Notes: generated by a model not told the origin, from the sequence alone. Shown: positions 15,166 through 22,545, counted from the stretch's first letter. The stretch: DNA of 29,300 nt from STD1-204 sp041649895 (GCA_041649895.1 JBAZMG010000003.1:1-29300); one strand, 5' to 3'. Made by a program: numbers and translations.

Positions 15166-16065
15166 ATGAACAAAATTAATAAATCAAAACTAGCCTTCAC
15201 CTTAATAGAACTACTTGTTGTTATCGCAATAATCGGTATACTTTCTGCTTTGATTGTTGTGTCAATGAATGGCGCTACCGACAAGGCTAATATTGCAAAA
15301 CTACAGGTGTTTGCAAATTCCTTGAGGAATAACAACTTAATGATTTTGGCATCCGAATTCAAGATGGACGATGGATCCGGAACAAATATTAAAGATTCGT
15401 GGGGAGCTTACGCCGGAACATTAACCAATGGTCAATGGAAGAGTGGCAGTGAATGCGTCTCCGGTAATTGTTTGTATTTTAATGATGATGCAAATATTTA
15501 CACGAGTCAAAACTTTTCTTCAGTGTATCTCGAAACTTATGGATTATCTTTAGCTCTTTGGGTTAAGACATCCAAAACAACCAAACAGTGTTTAATGGCA
15601 CAGGATTCTAATAGTGGATGTAGCGATTCCTGTCTTGGTGGTATTCATATTGCGAATAATAAAGCTCAAAGTATAATTTTTGACGGGACAGCATATCAGT
15701 ATGTTAACGGAACCTCAACCGCAAATGATGATAAGTGGCATTATATAGTCAGCACATTTGATCACGACCACACGGTTAAAATATTTTTTGATGGCAAGCA
15801 AGAAAATAGTCAAACTCTGGTAGATTATTATGTCCGTGCAGGATCTGCTATTACTATCGGTTATCTAAAAGAAGCGAGTCGAAATACTTATTATATTAAG
15901 GGATATGTGGACGAAGCAAGAATATATAATGACGCAGTATCAGCTGTTAATATTCAGCAAAACTATTTTGCCGGCCTGAACAAGTTATTTGCTAAAAACC
16001 AGATCTCAAAATCAGAGTATAGTCGAAATGTCGCCAATTTGGCTAACAGTTATGTCAAAAACTAA
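15166..16065 (+). CDS. Pilin-like protein with LamG-like domain, array member 7
   Basis: 299 residues from ATG 15166; an in-frame ATG at 15130 lies inside the palindrome and is rejected by comparison with member 6. It is the most diverged member of the first cluster: VVSMNGATDKANIAKLQVFANSL in the helix region (cut here as MNGATDKANIAKLQVF), ASEFKMDDGSG after it, and extra cysteines (KQCLMAQ, GCSDSC) beside the constant CVSGNC. LamG-like strands LSLALWVKTSKTT and WHYIVSTFDHDHTVKIFFDG are present. The tail has INIQQ-type sequence VNIQQNYFAGLNKLFAKNQI. The stop codon begins the palindrome at 16064-16092. Confidence 0.83.
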   Translation: MNKINKSKLAFTLIELLVVIAIIGILSALIVVSMNGATDKANIAKLQVFANSLRNNNLMILASEFKMDDGSGTNIKDSWGAYAGTLTNGQWKSGSECVSGNCLYFNDDANIYTSQNFSSVYLETYGLSLALWVKTSKTTKQCLMAQDSNSGCSDSCLGGIHIANNKAQSIIFDGTAYQYVNGTSTANDDKWHYIVSTFDHDHTVKIFFDGKQENSQTLVDYYVRAGSAITIGYLKEASRNTYYIKGYVDEARIYNDAVSAVNIQQNYFAGLNKLFAKNQISKSEYSRNVANLANSYVKN

Positions 16066-16092
16066 TGTTTGGGCCTCCGAGGCCCAAACATT
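16064..16092 (+). repeat. AATGTTT palindrome, copy 3, probable array terminator
   Basis: AATGTTTGGGCC (16064-16075) pairs perfectly with GGCCCAAACATT (16081-16092) around TCCGA. Unlike copies 1 and 2 it is followed by TTATTTT, so it could end transcription of the first pilin cluster. Confidence 0.87.
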
Positions 16093-16109
16093 TTATTTTG
16101 GGCGGTTTG

Positions 16110-16138
16110 TTGCCGTTTGACGTTTCTTTTAGTATAAT
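16110..16138 (+). promoter_or_regulatory. Sigma70-type promoter for pgk
   Basis: TTGCCG (16110-16115), 17-bp spacer, TATAAT (16133-16138). The predicted start near 16145 leaves a 31-base leader before ATG 16176. Confidence 0.65.
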
Positions 16139-16175
16139 GAAATATAAAATAAAAGCTTAATTTTTATTACATAAT

Positions 16176-17342
16176 ATGAAAAATTTAAGAGATGTCGATG
16201 TTCGTGGAAAACGGGTACTTGTGAGATGTGACTTTAATGTTCCAATTTTCGAAGACGGAAAAAGCGATGACGATTTTCGGATTAAAATAACGATTCCCAC
16301 CATTGAGTACTTACATAATAGCGGGGCAAAAGTGGTCTTGATGAGCCATTTTGGAGACGCGGGAAGAGATATGGCATATTCATTGGCGCCAATGGCAAAA
16401 AAGCTCAGTGAATATTTGAATATGGAAGTAAGGTTTTCTCCGGAAGCAATCGGTCCCGAGGCGGAAAAAATGGTGTCGGAGATGCAGGAAGGGGAAGTGA
16501 TTTTGTTGGAAAACGTGAGATTTTATGAAGGAGAAAAAAAGAATGATCCTGTTTTCGCTCGCCAATTGGCAAACTTGGGAGACATTTTTGTGCAGGATGG
16601 ATTTGGGGTCTGCCATCGCGCTCACGCGTCCGTAGTGGCTATTGCCGAAATATTGCCCGCTTACCCCGGATTTTTGGTTGAAAAAGAATTGAAAGTTTTG
16701 TCCAAGGCGATGGATAATCCGGAACGCCCTTTTGTGGCTATTACCGGAGGAGTTAAAATTTCGTCAAAGATGAAATTGATTGAAAAGCTTTTGCAAAAAG
16801 CCGATCACGTACTGGTCGGCGGAAAGATCGCTAATACGATTTTGATAGTGAAAGGCATATGCGTGAGGGACAAATGGAGCGAAGAAGAAAACAAATTAAA
16901 AGAAGTGGCGGACAAGATAGATCTGACAAGCCAAAAGCTTCATCTGCCCGTCGATGGCGTAATAGCATTGTCAGGTTTAAATGAAGAGTATTCGCGGATT
17001 GGAGCCGTGGGCACACTAAGGAACGAAGAAGATATTTTTGACATCGGCCCGATGACCGTGGAAAATTTCAAAGATGTCATTAAAGAAGCCAAGACCATAA
17101 TTTGGAACGGCCCTTTGGGTTTCGCGGAAAAAGAAGAATTCAGAAAGGGGACGATGGAGATAATAAAAGCGGTCGCCGGGGCGGAGGCGTACACGATCGT
17201 TGGCGGCGGTGAGACAGTGGAGATTATCAGGCAAGAGAAAATGGAAGGATCTTTTGATCACGTGTCGAGCGGAGGCGGCGCGATGCTTAATTTTATCTCC
17301 GGAGAAGAATTGCCGGGAATCAGGGTGTTGGAAAATAATTAA
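16176..17342 (+). CDS. pgk: Phosphoglycerate kinase
   Basis: 388 residues, the usual length. The enzyme moves a phosphate from 1,3-bisphosphoglycerate to ADP in glycolysis, in the cytosol. Substrate-site motifs are RCDFNVP near residue 18, LLENVRFYEGEKKND near 111 and DGFGVCHRAHAS near 143. The nucleotide side shows ITGGVKISSKMKLIEKLL near 191, WNGPLGFAE near 310, IVGGGETVEII near 340 and DHVSSGGGAMLNFISG near 357. Departures from common forms: SHFGDAGRD in place of SHLGRPKG, GGVKISSK in place of GGAKVSDK, and GGGET in place of GGGDT (Asp to Glu at the metal-binding position). All are conservative enough for an active enzyme. The gene has its own promoter, and the RecJ-like gene follows 11 bp downstream. 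Confidence 0.96.
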   Translation: MKNLRDVDVRGKRVLVRCDFNVPIFEDGKSDDDFRIKITIPTIEYLHNSGAKVVLMSHFGDAGRDMAYSLAPMAKKLSEYLNMEVRFSPEAIGPEAEKMVSEMQEGEVILLENVRFYEGEKKNDPVFARQLANLGDIFVQDGFGVCHRAHASVVAIAEILPAYPGFLVEKELKVLSKAMDNPERPFVAITGGVKISSKMKLIEKLLQKADHVLVGGKIANTILIVKGICVRDKWSEEENKLKEVADKIDLTSQKLHLPVDGVIALSGLNEEYSRIGAVGTLRNEEDIFDIGPMTVENFKDVIKEAKTIIWNGPLGFAEKEEFRKGTMEIIKAVAGAEAYTIVGGGETVEIIRQEKMEGSFDHVSSGGGAMLNFISGEELPGIRVLENN

Positions 17343-17353
17343 TAAAGAAAGAT

Positions 17354-18571
17354 ATGAAATTAAAGAATATCGATTTGGCTGCCGAAAGGATAAGGCAGTC
17401 GGTTGAGAGAGGTGAGCAGGTGGTAATATTCGGTGATTCCGATTTGGATGGCGTGGCATCCGTGGTCATTGTAAAAGAAACCATAGACAATCTAGTATCA
17501 CTTCTGAGTAATAAAGAAAAAGAAGATTACCCACCAATTTTCCCTTGTTTTCCGGACAGAAGGAACGAGGGCTATGGCTTAAACAACAAGGCTCTTGCCT
17601 TTATTAAATCTCAAATAAATCTCACTTCGGGCAAGAAATGCCTCTTGATCACTCTTGATTGCGGAATTACCAATTACGATGAAGTATTGGACGCGAAAAA
17701 CAGTGGATTTGATGTGATCATAGTTGATCATCATTTGCCAATCGGCGGCAGATTGCCGGAGGCCGATATCGTGGTTGATCCGAAACAACCTGGCGATGAA
17801 TTTCTTTTCAAAGAATATTGCAACGCCGGTTTGGCATTTAAATTGTCGCAAGAGATATTGGGGGACACAATGTCTCCTCTTTTACGTGAGAGCTTGCTTG
17901 AATTGACCGCGCTCGCAACCATCGCCGATATGATGATCGAGGAAGATGAAAACCGTGATTTTATTTTCGAGGGGCTCGCGACCGTTGAATTGAGTTCGCG
18001 CCCGGCACTTAAAGCCTTGATCGAATTGTTAAAAAAGGACGAACAATTCAATTCAACGCGCGATTTGGCATCAAGGATCAATGGAGTTTTGAATTCTTCA
18101 AAAATGGAAAATCACGTCGTTTTGCCTTATTATTACCTTGTCGAGTCGGATCTGAAAAAAGCGAAGAGAATGGCGCGTGAACTAATAGATGAACACGAGA
18201 ACAGGCAGAGAGAAATATTTTCTTTGACCGAGAATATAAAATACAAGCTTTCGGAAGAACCCGGTACGCCAATTATTTTTGACGGTTCATCGGATTGGAG
18301 CATTGAATTTTTAGGGGCCGTGGCTTCGCGCTTGTCCAATTATTATGACAAGCCGGTATTTCTCTATGAAAAGTACGCTGATTTCAGCAGGGGAACGGTG
18401 CGAGTTCCCAAAAGATATGACGCGGTAAAAGCAATGGAAACCTGCAAGGATCTGTTAAAAACTTTCGGCGGCCATCCGGCTGCCGCCGGTTTCACTGTGC
18501 CGAACGGAAACGTGGAAAAATTTAAAGAGTGTTTGCTCACATATTTCAATAATCTCAATTTGGAGCAATAA
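17354..18571 (+). CDS. RecJ-like DHH/DHHA1 single-strand exonuclease or phosphoesterase
   Basis: 405 residues. DHH domain motifs occur in order: I, IFGDSDLDGVAS near residue 25; II, LLITLDCGI near 97; III, VDHHLPIGG near 124; IV, ATIADMMIEEDENRDF near 190. These hold the aspartates and histidines that bind two manganese ions. The DHHA1 part ends in GGHPAAAGF near residue 374, the substrate-binding loop. RecJ proteins degrade single-stranded DNA 5' to 3' in repair. This protein is shorter than E. coli RecJ (about 577) because the C-terminal OB fold is missing, so an RNA or oligonucleotide substrate (as in NrnA-type enzymes) is also possible. It follows pgk by 11 bp and probably shares its transcript. 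The stop is directly followed by an A-run of the minus-strand terminator. Confidence 0.85.
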   Translation: MKLKNIDLAAERIRQSVERGEQVVIFGDSDLDGVASVVIVKETIDNLVSLLSNKEKEDYPPIFPCFPDRRNEGYGLNNKALAFIKSQINLTSGKKCLLITLDCGITNYDEVLDAKNSGFDVIIVDHHLPIGGRLPEADIVVDPKQPGDEFLFKEYCNAGLAFKLSQEILGDTMSPLLRESLLELTALATIADMMIEEDENRDFIFEGLATVELSSRPALKALIELLKKDEQFNSTRDLASRINGVLNSSKMENHVVLPYYYLVESDLKKAKRMARELIDEHENRQREIFSLTENIKYKLSEEPGTPIIFDGSSDWSIEFLGAVASRLSNYYDKPVFLYEKYADFSRGTVRVPKRYDAVKAMETCKDLLKTFGGHPAAAGFTVPNGNVEKFKECLLTYFNNLNLEQ

Positions 18572-18611
18572 AAAAAAGAGGGTAATCGCCACAATTTTGT
18601 GTGATTCCCTC
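18571..18611 (-). terminator. Rho-independent terminator between convergent genes
   Basis: GAGGG-T-AATC (18578-18586) pairs with GATTCCCTC (18603-18611) with one bulge. On the minus strand the hairpin is followed by seven T (18571-18577 as A on the plus strand), so it ends the minus-strand gene at 18610. Confidence 0.75.
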
Positions 18612-19449
18612 ATACCGCCGCTACGGGCTTGCGCAATAATTCCTTAATTGCAACAAATGTTTGCCTTGCGTTTGCGTAGGTCATTACCCGGTCGCGCGGT
18701 GATCCGCCGATGTTTTCTCGGCCTCCCCATCCATCGCCGAGCAACGGATAGAGACTTTTTAATCCATTTGAGCCGAGCGGGTTTCTCGGGGATTTTGTGT
18801 CGCAATAAAGCGTGATAGTGCCCTTGGCGTCATTGAAATTTACCACTACCGGCGCTTTCCGGAACCAGACATCTTGCCCCCAGTCATTGAAAGTAGCAAA
18901 GAGCACCTTTCTGTCTTTGCTGATCATCCGGACAGCTTCGCCGGCATACTTCCGGCGATTCCATTCTTCCTTAATTGCCGTCGCTTCCTCATCGGGTTTG
19001 TATTGACCATTGAAGATGCGGATAGCCTCGGCTACCGATCTACGAAAGCCTTCTTCCGAATGAGGCAGAGAGAGCATTGCCCTCCGATGGAGGAGCGCTT
19101 TGCGATATCTCGGTAGGGTTTGGTCATACACTATTGGATTTGTATCCAATTCCGCCACGGCCCAGGCTTCTTCTTCGTTTGCCGGTATATGGTCCGATAA
19201 CACTGCAATAGCGAAAGCTGCGTCAGTGTCTGGTTCCCCGGTCACAACGAAGTTGTTTAGCCTTAAACCTTTCTTGACCCATTGAACGGCCTTAACCGCG
19301 ACGGGCGGTTCTTTTGAGAAGGGTCCGTGATGGTCCAATATGTGCGAACTGACCACAGAATCCTTGCCAAAGCTGCATTCTATGGGCTCACACCCCCTCG
19401 CCATGTAGTACAAGGCTTCTTCTGCCGTTTCAGCATACACTATGTCCAT
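18610..19449 (-). CDS. Uncharacterised protein with DHH-like motifs
   Basis: 279 residues; ATG at 19449 has GGAG (19458-19461) eight bases upstream. I do not recognise a named family. Visible motifs are HILDHHG (residues 36-42), VVTGEPDTDAAFAIAVL (68-84), AELDTNP (99-105) and GGRENIGGSPRD (242-253). DHH plus D-x-D plus a glycine-rich GG-x-E-N-x-GG loop resembles DHH/DHHA1 phosphoesterases, but the D-x-D comes after DHH, the reverse of the usual order. It may be a rearranged or divergent member, or an unrelated metal-dependent hydrolase. No signal peptide or membrane segment is visible. The gene stands alone between its own consensus promoter and a terminator, and its clear Shine-Dalgarno sets it apart from most neighbours, which is compatible with horizontal transfer. 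Confidence 0.7.
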   Translation of the reverse strand: MDIVYAETAEEALYYMARGCEPIECSFGKDSVVSSHILDHHGPFSKEPPVAVKAVQWVKKGLRLNNFVVTGEPDTDAAFAIAVLSDHIPANEEEAWAVAELDTNPIVYDQTLPRYRKALLHRRAMLSLPHSEEGFRRSVAEAIRIFNGQYKPDEEATAIKEEWNRRKYAGEAVRMISKDRKVLFATFNDWGQDVWFRKAPVVVNFNDAKGTITLYCDTKSPRNPLGSNGLKSLYPLLGDGWGGRENIGGSPRDRVMTYANARQTFVAIKELLRKPVAAV

Positions 19450-19504
19450 TTCACCAACTCCATCATAACAATTAAAGCAATTAATAAATGAGCTATATAA
19501 TAAT

Positions 19505-19532
19505 ATTATATACTATAATTAATATCTGTCAA
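19505..19532 (-). promoter_or_regulatory. Strong sigma70-type promoter of the minus-strand DHH-like gene
   Basis: On the minus strand TTGACA (19532-19527), 16-bp spacer, TATAAT (19510-19505). The start near 19498 gives a leader of about 49 bases. Confidence 0.8.
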
Positions 19533-19556
19533 TGCTTTACAAACATCAAAGACTAT

Positions 19557-19569
19557 TCTAGTGTCTAGA
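19557..19569. repeat. Small inverted repeat TCTAG-TGT-CTAGA
   Basis: A perfect 5-bp inverted repeat with further CTAT/ATAG bases outside one bulge, located between the divergent promoter region at 19505-19532 and the gene at 19620. It could be an operator, but it is short and may be chance. Confidence 0.3.
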
Positions 19570-19619
19570 TAGCGGATTTTCTAATGGGAAATTCGACTTA
19601 ACGATATGGGTGATACTCG

Positions 19620-20273
19620 ATGCATCTTTTCAAAGGAATACTCCGGAACAAAGGGACCTTTAGTCGGTTGTTGGTCCTTTTAATGATCGGTACCGTTGCG
19701 ATTGGAAGTATCTGTGTTTATCAATCGTATGACAGCTATTGGCGAAACGATTTTGCCAAAAAGCATTTACGCGTCGCCCAGGCGATGACAGACGCCAAAT
19801 CACAAAACGCGGAAATTTCCACAGTCATTGAAATATTGCAGCCGTTCCCCAAGCAAGGGAACTATAATATTTTCAATGATCGTGATCCGATCACTGATCT
19901 GGGTAATGCCTGGCAGGAACTTTACGAACTGCAAAATTACACCGCGCAGATCAGTGCCCTGGATGTGAGCAGTTTTTCCTATCAGCAGGGTATTTATAAC
20001 TCACAGGAAAAGATCGCCTATTTTGAGGATAACCTTTTAGAAGCGTTTTCTTGGTATCTCGAAATAGGAAAGTTTTTTTGGACACTGTGGGTTGTAATAA
20101 TATTCGGATGTGGCTGGTTTTTCCTTACCGAGTTGGGATATGCGGCCGCCAGGGGCTATGGGGACGATAAATATAAAAAGGCGATGATAGCCAGTTTAAT
20201 TATTTTAGTTGTCGTCTCTGTTGTGTTCGGAATTCTTTACACAATGCCGGTGTTCTACACCGGTCCGGTCTAA
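19620..20273 (+). CDS. Membrane protein of unknown function
   Basis: 217 residues, not recognised. An N-terminal basic stretch precedes a membrane segment (about 16-35, RLLVLLMIGTVAIGSICVY). An extra-membrane part of about 110 residues, polar and rich in Gln, Asn, Tyr and Ser, follows (about 36-145). Two further membrane segments lie near 148-170 (FFWTLWVVIIFGCGWFFLTEL region, cut as FFWTLWVVIIFGCGW) and 187-209 (KAMIASLIILVVVSVVFGIL). There are no catalytic motifs. The gene has its own strong terminator, and no clear promoter or Shine-Dalgarno was found; the nearest -10-like box is GATACT two bases before the ATG, which is too close. It is divergent from the DHH-like gene and not obviously linked to neighbours. 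Confidence 0.65.
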   Translation: MHLFKGILRNKGTFSRLLVLLMIGTVAIGSICVYQSYDSYWRNDFAKKHLRVAQAMTDAKSQNAEISTVIEILQPFPKQGNYNIFNDRDPITDLGNAWQELYELQNYTAQISALDVSSFSYQQGIYNSQEKIAYFEDNLLEAFSWYLEIGKFFWTLWVVIIFGCGWFFLTELGYAAARGYGDDKYKKAMIASLIILVVVSVVFGILYTMPVFYTGPV

Positions 20274-20278
20274 ATACG

Positions 20279-20307
20279 GGAAAGCTGAAAACTTTCCTCT
20301 TTTTTTT
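20279..20307 (+). terminator. Rho-independent terminator after the membrane protein
   Basis: GGAAAG (20279-20284) pairs with CTTTCC (20292-20297), followed by TCTTTTTTTT. Confidence 0.85.
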
Positions 20308-20319
20308 ATCGGAAAATTT

Positions 20320-20328
20320 TGTTATACT
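20320..20328 (+). promoter_or_regulatory. Extended -10 element upstream of rnhA
   Basis: TGTTATACT (20320-20328): TG followed one base later by TATACT. No good -35 is seen. The predicted start near 20335 leaves a leader of about 20 bases. Confidence 0.5.
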
Positions 20329-20355
20329 CAATTATATAATTACTTAATTACATTT

Positions 20356-20793
20356 ATGAAAATAATCGTTTACACGGATGGTGGAGCAAGGGGTAATCCC
20401 GGACCGGCGGCGATCGGTGTTGTCTTTTGCAACGAGATGGGCGAGTGCTTTAAAAAACACAGCGAATTTTTGGGCGACAATCTGACTAATAACGAGGCGG
20501 AATACAAGGCGGTTATTCTCGGTTTAAAAAAATTAAAAGCCCTTTTAGGAAAAGAAAAAGTAAAACAAGCGGATGTGGAGATCAGGGCTGATTCGGAATT
20601 AATGGTTAATCAAATGAACGGCAAATACAAATTAAGCGATGAGAGGATACAGCAATTTTTTATCGCCATTTGGAATTTGAAAACGGAATTCAAATCAGTG
20701 AGCTTTAAACATATTCCGCGCGAACAGAATAAAGAAGCGGATAAACTCGTAAATATAGCTCTGGACAGCGAACTCCCCAAAACCCTCTTTTAA
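20356..20793 (+). CDS. rnhA: Ribonuclease HI
   Basis: 145 residues from ATG 20356; a longer in-frame reading from 20209 would run through the preceding gene and its terminator and is rejected. The enzyme cuts the RNA strand of RNA-DNA hybrids with two Mg ions. The four acidic catalytic positions are visible: D8 in YTDGGARGNPGP, the glutamate of NNEAEYKAV near residue 48, the aspartate of RADSELMVNQM near 79 and the last aspartate in HIPREQNKEADKL near 130. It is the short archaeal/Gram-positive-like form that lacks the basic handle region of E. coli RNase HI. It stands alone between a terminator upstream and a palindrome-rich intergenic region downstream. Confidence 0.94.
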   Translation: MKIIVYTDGGARGNPGPAAIGVVFCNEMGECFKKHSEFLGDNLTNNEAEYKAVILGLKKLKALLGKEKVKQADVEIRADSELMVNQMNGKYKLSDERIQQFFIAIWNLKTEFKSVSFKHIPREQNKEADKLVNIALDSELPKTLF

Positions 20794-20817
20794 AAAGAAT
20801 CAAGAATGAAGAATTCA

Positions 20818-20884
20818 CCCAGTTAAATAATTTTGCTTTGCAAAATTAGAATTTAAATAGATATTTAAATTCTATTTAACAGGG
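20818..20884. repeat. Three-arm palindrome after rnhA
   Basis: An outer stem CCC-A-GTTAAAT (20818-20828) with ATTTAAC-A-GGG (20874-20884) encloses two perfect hairpins: AATTTTGC-TTT-GCAAAATT (20829-20847) and AGAATTTAAATA-GA-TATTTAAATTCT (20848-20873). Together they make a three-way junction with almost no unpaired bases. No T-run follows. Confidence 0.75.
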
Positions 20885-20895
20885 TAAAGACAAGC

Positions 20896-20927
20896 AATGT
20901 TTAGGCCTTTGAGGCCCAAACATTTTT
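20896..20927 (+). repeat. AATGTTT palindrome, copy 4, with T-run
   Basis: AATGTTT-A-GGCCT (20896-20908) pairs with AGGCC-C-AAACATT (20912-20924) with one A/C mismatch; TTT follows the right arm. It may end the rnhA transcript. Confidence 0.82.
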
Positions 20928-20935
20928 TGTTTGTT

Positions 20936-20977
20936 GATGTTTAGTGGCTCTACCCCTAAACATTCCCCCCAAACATT
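20936..20977. repeat. AATGTTT palindrome, copy 5, plus a half copy
   Basis: ATGTTTAG (20937-20944) pairs with CTAAACAT (20956-20963), with GG/CC inside after a mismatch. A further right-hand arm, CCAAACATT, ends at 20977 without a left partner, which suggests decay or rearrangement of a neighbouring copy. Confidence 0.7.
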
Positions 20978-20998
20978 ATTCTATAATTTCAATATAAC

Positions 20999-21026
20999 AA
21001 AAAGCCGCCTTTAGGGGCGGCTTTTT
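20999..21026. terminator. Bidirectional rho-independent terminator after rnpB
   Basis: AAAAAGCCGCC (20999-21009) pairs perfectly with GGCGGCTTTTT (21016-21026), 11 bp. It has T-runs on both strands and lies 14 bp from the rnpB 3' end, which it probably terminates. Confidence 0.88.
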
Positions 21027-21040
21027 AGTTATTATCGTTT

Positions 21041-21437
21041 GCCTTAACAGACCCGTAAGCCGAATTCTGTTTTATGCAGTTATCTATCTAGGCCATTGAT
21101 TGCTCAATGGCTCAAGCGAACTACTTTTTTTCACAACCGAAGTTGTGAATTTGTTCTTGCTTCCTGGTAAGAATTTAGCCGTTTCACCCCTGGGATTACT
21201 CCCAAGATTCTCCCTCCTAAGAAAGAAGGGGGCTCCTTTCCTTTCGGAAAAAAGCGTCTCTGTTCGCATCTCTCCCTAAACCAGAGTTCTTGCGAACACG
21301 GTTCAGGGGTACGGGTGTTACCCGCTACCTTTTTAGATACGCTTGCGCGTAAATGGAAGTTCGGACTTTCCTCCGTGTACCGTGTTTCGACAAAGTCGAA
21401 ACTCTGGTGCGCGGCAACTGCTCGATTCATTAAGGTA
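21041..21437 (-). ncRNA. rnpB: RNase P RNA (rnpB), bacterial type
   Basis: The catalytic RNA of RNase P, which removes 5' leaders from tRNA precursors. On the minus strand two universal signatures are present at the right ends: GAGGAAAGTCCGAACTTCC (read from 21373 down to 21355), which forms one side of the core helix P4, and ACAGAATTCGGCTTACGGG (from 21070 down to 21052), the other side. CCTTAA near the 5' end (about 21433-21428) pairs with TTAAGG near the 3' end (21047-21042) as helix P1. GAACAGAGACG and several stable hairpins lie between. The 5' end is inferred from the promoter and the 3' end from P1, so both may be off by a few bases. Length is about 397 nt, usual for bacteria. Two open frames on this strand are chance. 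Confidence 0.93.
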
Positions 21438-21443
21438 TCACAT

Positions 21444-21472
21444 ATTCTATTAGCTTTGTCCATCTTTGTCAA
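21444..21472 (-). promoter_or_regulatory. Sigma70-type promoter of rnpB
   Basis: On the minus strand TTGACA (21472-21467), 17-bp spacer, TAGAAT (21449-21444). The start site is expected near 21437. Confidence 0.82.
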
Positions 21473-21476
21473 ATTA

Positions 21477-21505
21477 TTGACATAGCAATATTTATATTGT
21501 ATTAT
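21477..21505 (+). promoter_or_regulatory. Sigma70-type promoter of the gene at 21557
   Basis: TTGACA (21477-21482), 17-bp spacer, TATTAT (21500-21505). It is back to back with the rnpB promoter; the two -35 boxes are 4 bp apart. Confidence 0.78.
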
Positions 21506-21556
21506 ATAGTTGTTTATGCGTGGACATTGTCCTGTGGCATAAAAAGGAGGATGACG

Positions 21557-22447
21557 ATGAATTCATCGATCACCGCAGTAACAGATGGACAAAAAAAACA
21601 GGTCAAGCGATTCACGGAAGATGCCGTGGATTATGTCTTTGCCGGGAATTACCTCGACAAAGACAGTGTACAGAGGCTCATTGAAAAAGGAGATCTATTT
21701 CAAGAGGGATTTACGAATCTCGTGCGCAGATTGAGCGCAAGCCAGTATCAATGGCCGGCGAGAGAACTCGAGTACGGCAATGATTCCGTCTATGAAAGGG
21801 TCAAAGATGTCTCAGACCAGATCGAGATTCTTCAGAAATGTTTTCCAAATATTGAGCTTTCTGCCAATATGGAACTTCTTAAGCGGCCGCTTCCCACAAA
21901 TGCCGAAGGATTATTTGCTATTCCTTGCTGGCAGTTGATAGCCGATGCCTATGAAGAGGCAGTTCAGGAAGTTTTCGACCTCATTAGAATACAGCGAAAG
22001 GAGGGACCATATAATGGTTTCGTCCAAGGTATTCGATCAAGTCGTCTAAAGCAGCGGTCAGTTGTCGAACAGGCATTTAAAAAGATGCGAGAACAGCAGA
22101 AAGGTTTTAATACTTTACTCGTGCCCGCTCAATTCGGAATCCTTTATAGGGATTATTATTTAGCAGAAGCCTCGGGTGGCTTTAGAAGAAAAGAGTTTGG
22201 ACTAGATGTATTCAGTATTGGAATCATGCTTCTTACGCATCCTGAACGTTTAAAAAGAAGCAATAATCTACCCATAGCTTGTTGCGGAGATGTGTATTTT
22301 TTGAAAATGCACGGCGATGATCCTGTATACTCCGGCGTTCCGCTTTTTGCGGTCTCTTCTGATAACGTAAAATATTACTTAAGTCTTTCTCTAAATAGTG
22401 AGAAGATGGTTTTTTCTGTGGGTGTTCCAACAGGTTTCTTCTGGTAA
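21557..22447 (+). CDS. Conserved-looking hypothetical protein
   Basis: 296 residues from ATG 21557, chosen because AAGGAGG (21544-21550) is six bases upstream; the ATG at 21551 directly abuts that site. I cannot name a function. The protein appears soluble, with a helical N-terminal half (KKQVKRFTEDAVDYVFAGN, VRRLSASQYQWPARELEYG). Characteristic segments are GLFAIPCWQLIADAYEEAV near residue 120, TLLVPAQFGILYRDYY near 195, EFGLDVFSIGIMLLTHPERL near 215 and a beta-rich end (GDVYFLKMHGDDPVYSGVP). From memory, similar segments occur in a family of CPR hypothetical proteins, but this was not checked. It has a consensus promoter, a strong Shine-Dalgarno and its own terminator, so it is an independent unit, probably well expressed. 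Ten C bases directly follow the stop. Confidence 0.75.
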   Translation: MNSSITAVTDGQKKQVKRFTEDAVDYVFAGNYLDKDSVQRLIEKGDLFQEGFTNLVRRLSASQYQWPARELEYGNDSVYERVKDVSDQIEILQKCFPNIELSANMELLKRPLPTNAEGLFAIPCWQLIADAYEEAVQEVFDLIRIQRKEGPYNGFVQGIRSSRLKQRSVVEQAFKKMREQQKGFNTLLVPAQFGILYRDYYLAEASGGFRRKEFGLDVFSIGIMLLTHPERLKRSNNLPIACCGDVYFLKMHGDDPVYSGVPLFAVSSDNVKYYLSLSLNSEKMVFSVGVPTGFFW

Positions 22448-22474
22448 CCCCCCCCCCAAGTCATTTTAATAATG

Positions 22475-22511
22475 GGTTGTTCACATATATCTTGGACAAC
22501 CTTTTCTTTTT
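22475..22511 (+). terminator. Rho-independent terminator after the gene at 21557
   Basis: GGTTGTTC (22475-22482) pairs with GGACAACC (22494-22501) with one wobble, followed by TTTTCTTTTT. Confidence 0.75.
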
Positions 22512-22538
22512 GCCAAACGGCGGAAATTACGCTATTAT
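22510..22538 (+). promoter_or_regulatory. Sigma70-type promoter of murJ
   Basis: TTGCCA (22510-22515), 17-bp spacer, TATTAT (22533-22538). The ATG at 22546 is seven bases after the -10, so the transcript is probably leaderless. Confidence 0.65.
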
Positions 22539-22545
22539 TTAATAT

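Noticed and set aside
9430..16065. Diversity-generating retroelement behind the variable lectin-like domains
   Set aside because: No reverse transcriptase, template repeat or adenine-specific variation is visible; differences spread over whole domains.
20209..20355. N-terminal extension of RNase HI
   Set aside because: It would run through the end of the previous gene and its terminator; ATG 20356 gives the standard MKIIVYTDGG start.
21084..21472. Two open reading frames on the minus strand (61 and 113 codons)
   Set aside because: They lie in RNase P RNA, which is recognised by its P4 signatures; the frames are chance.
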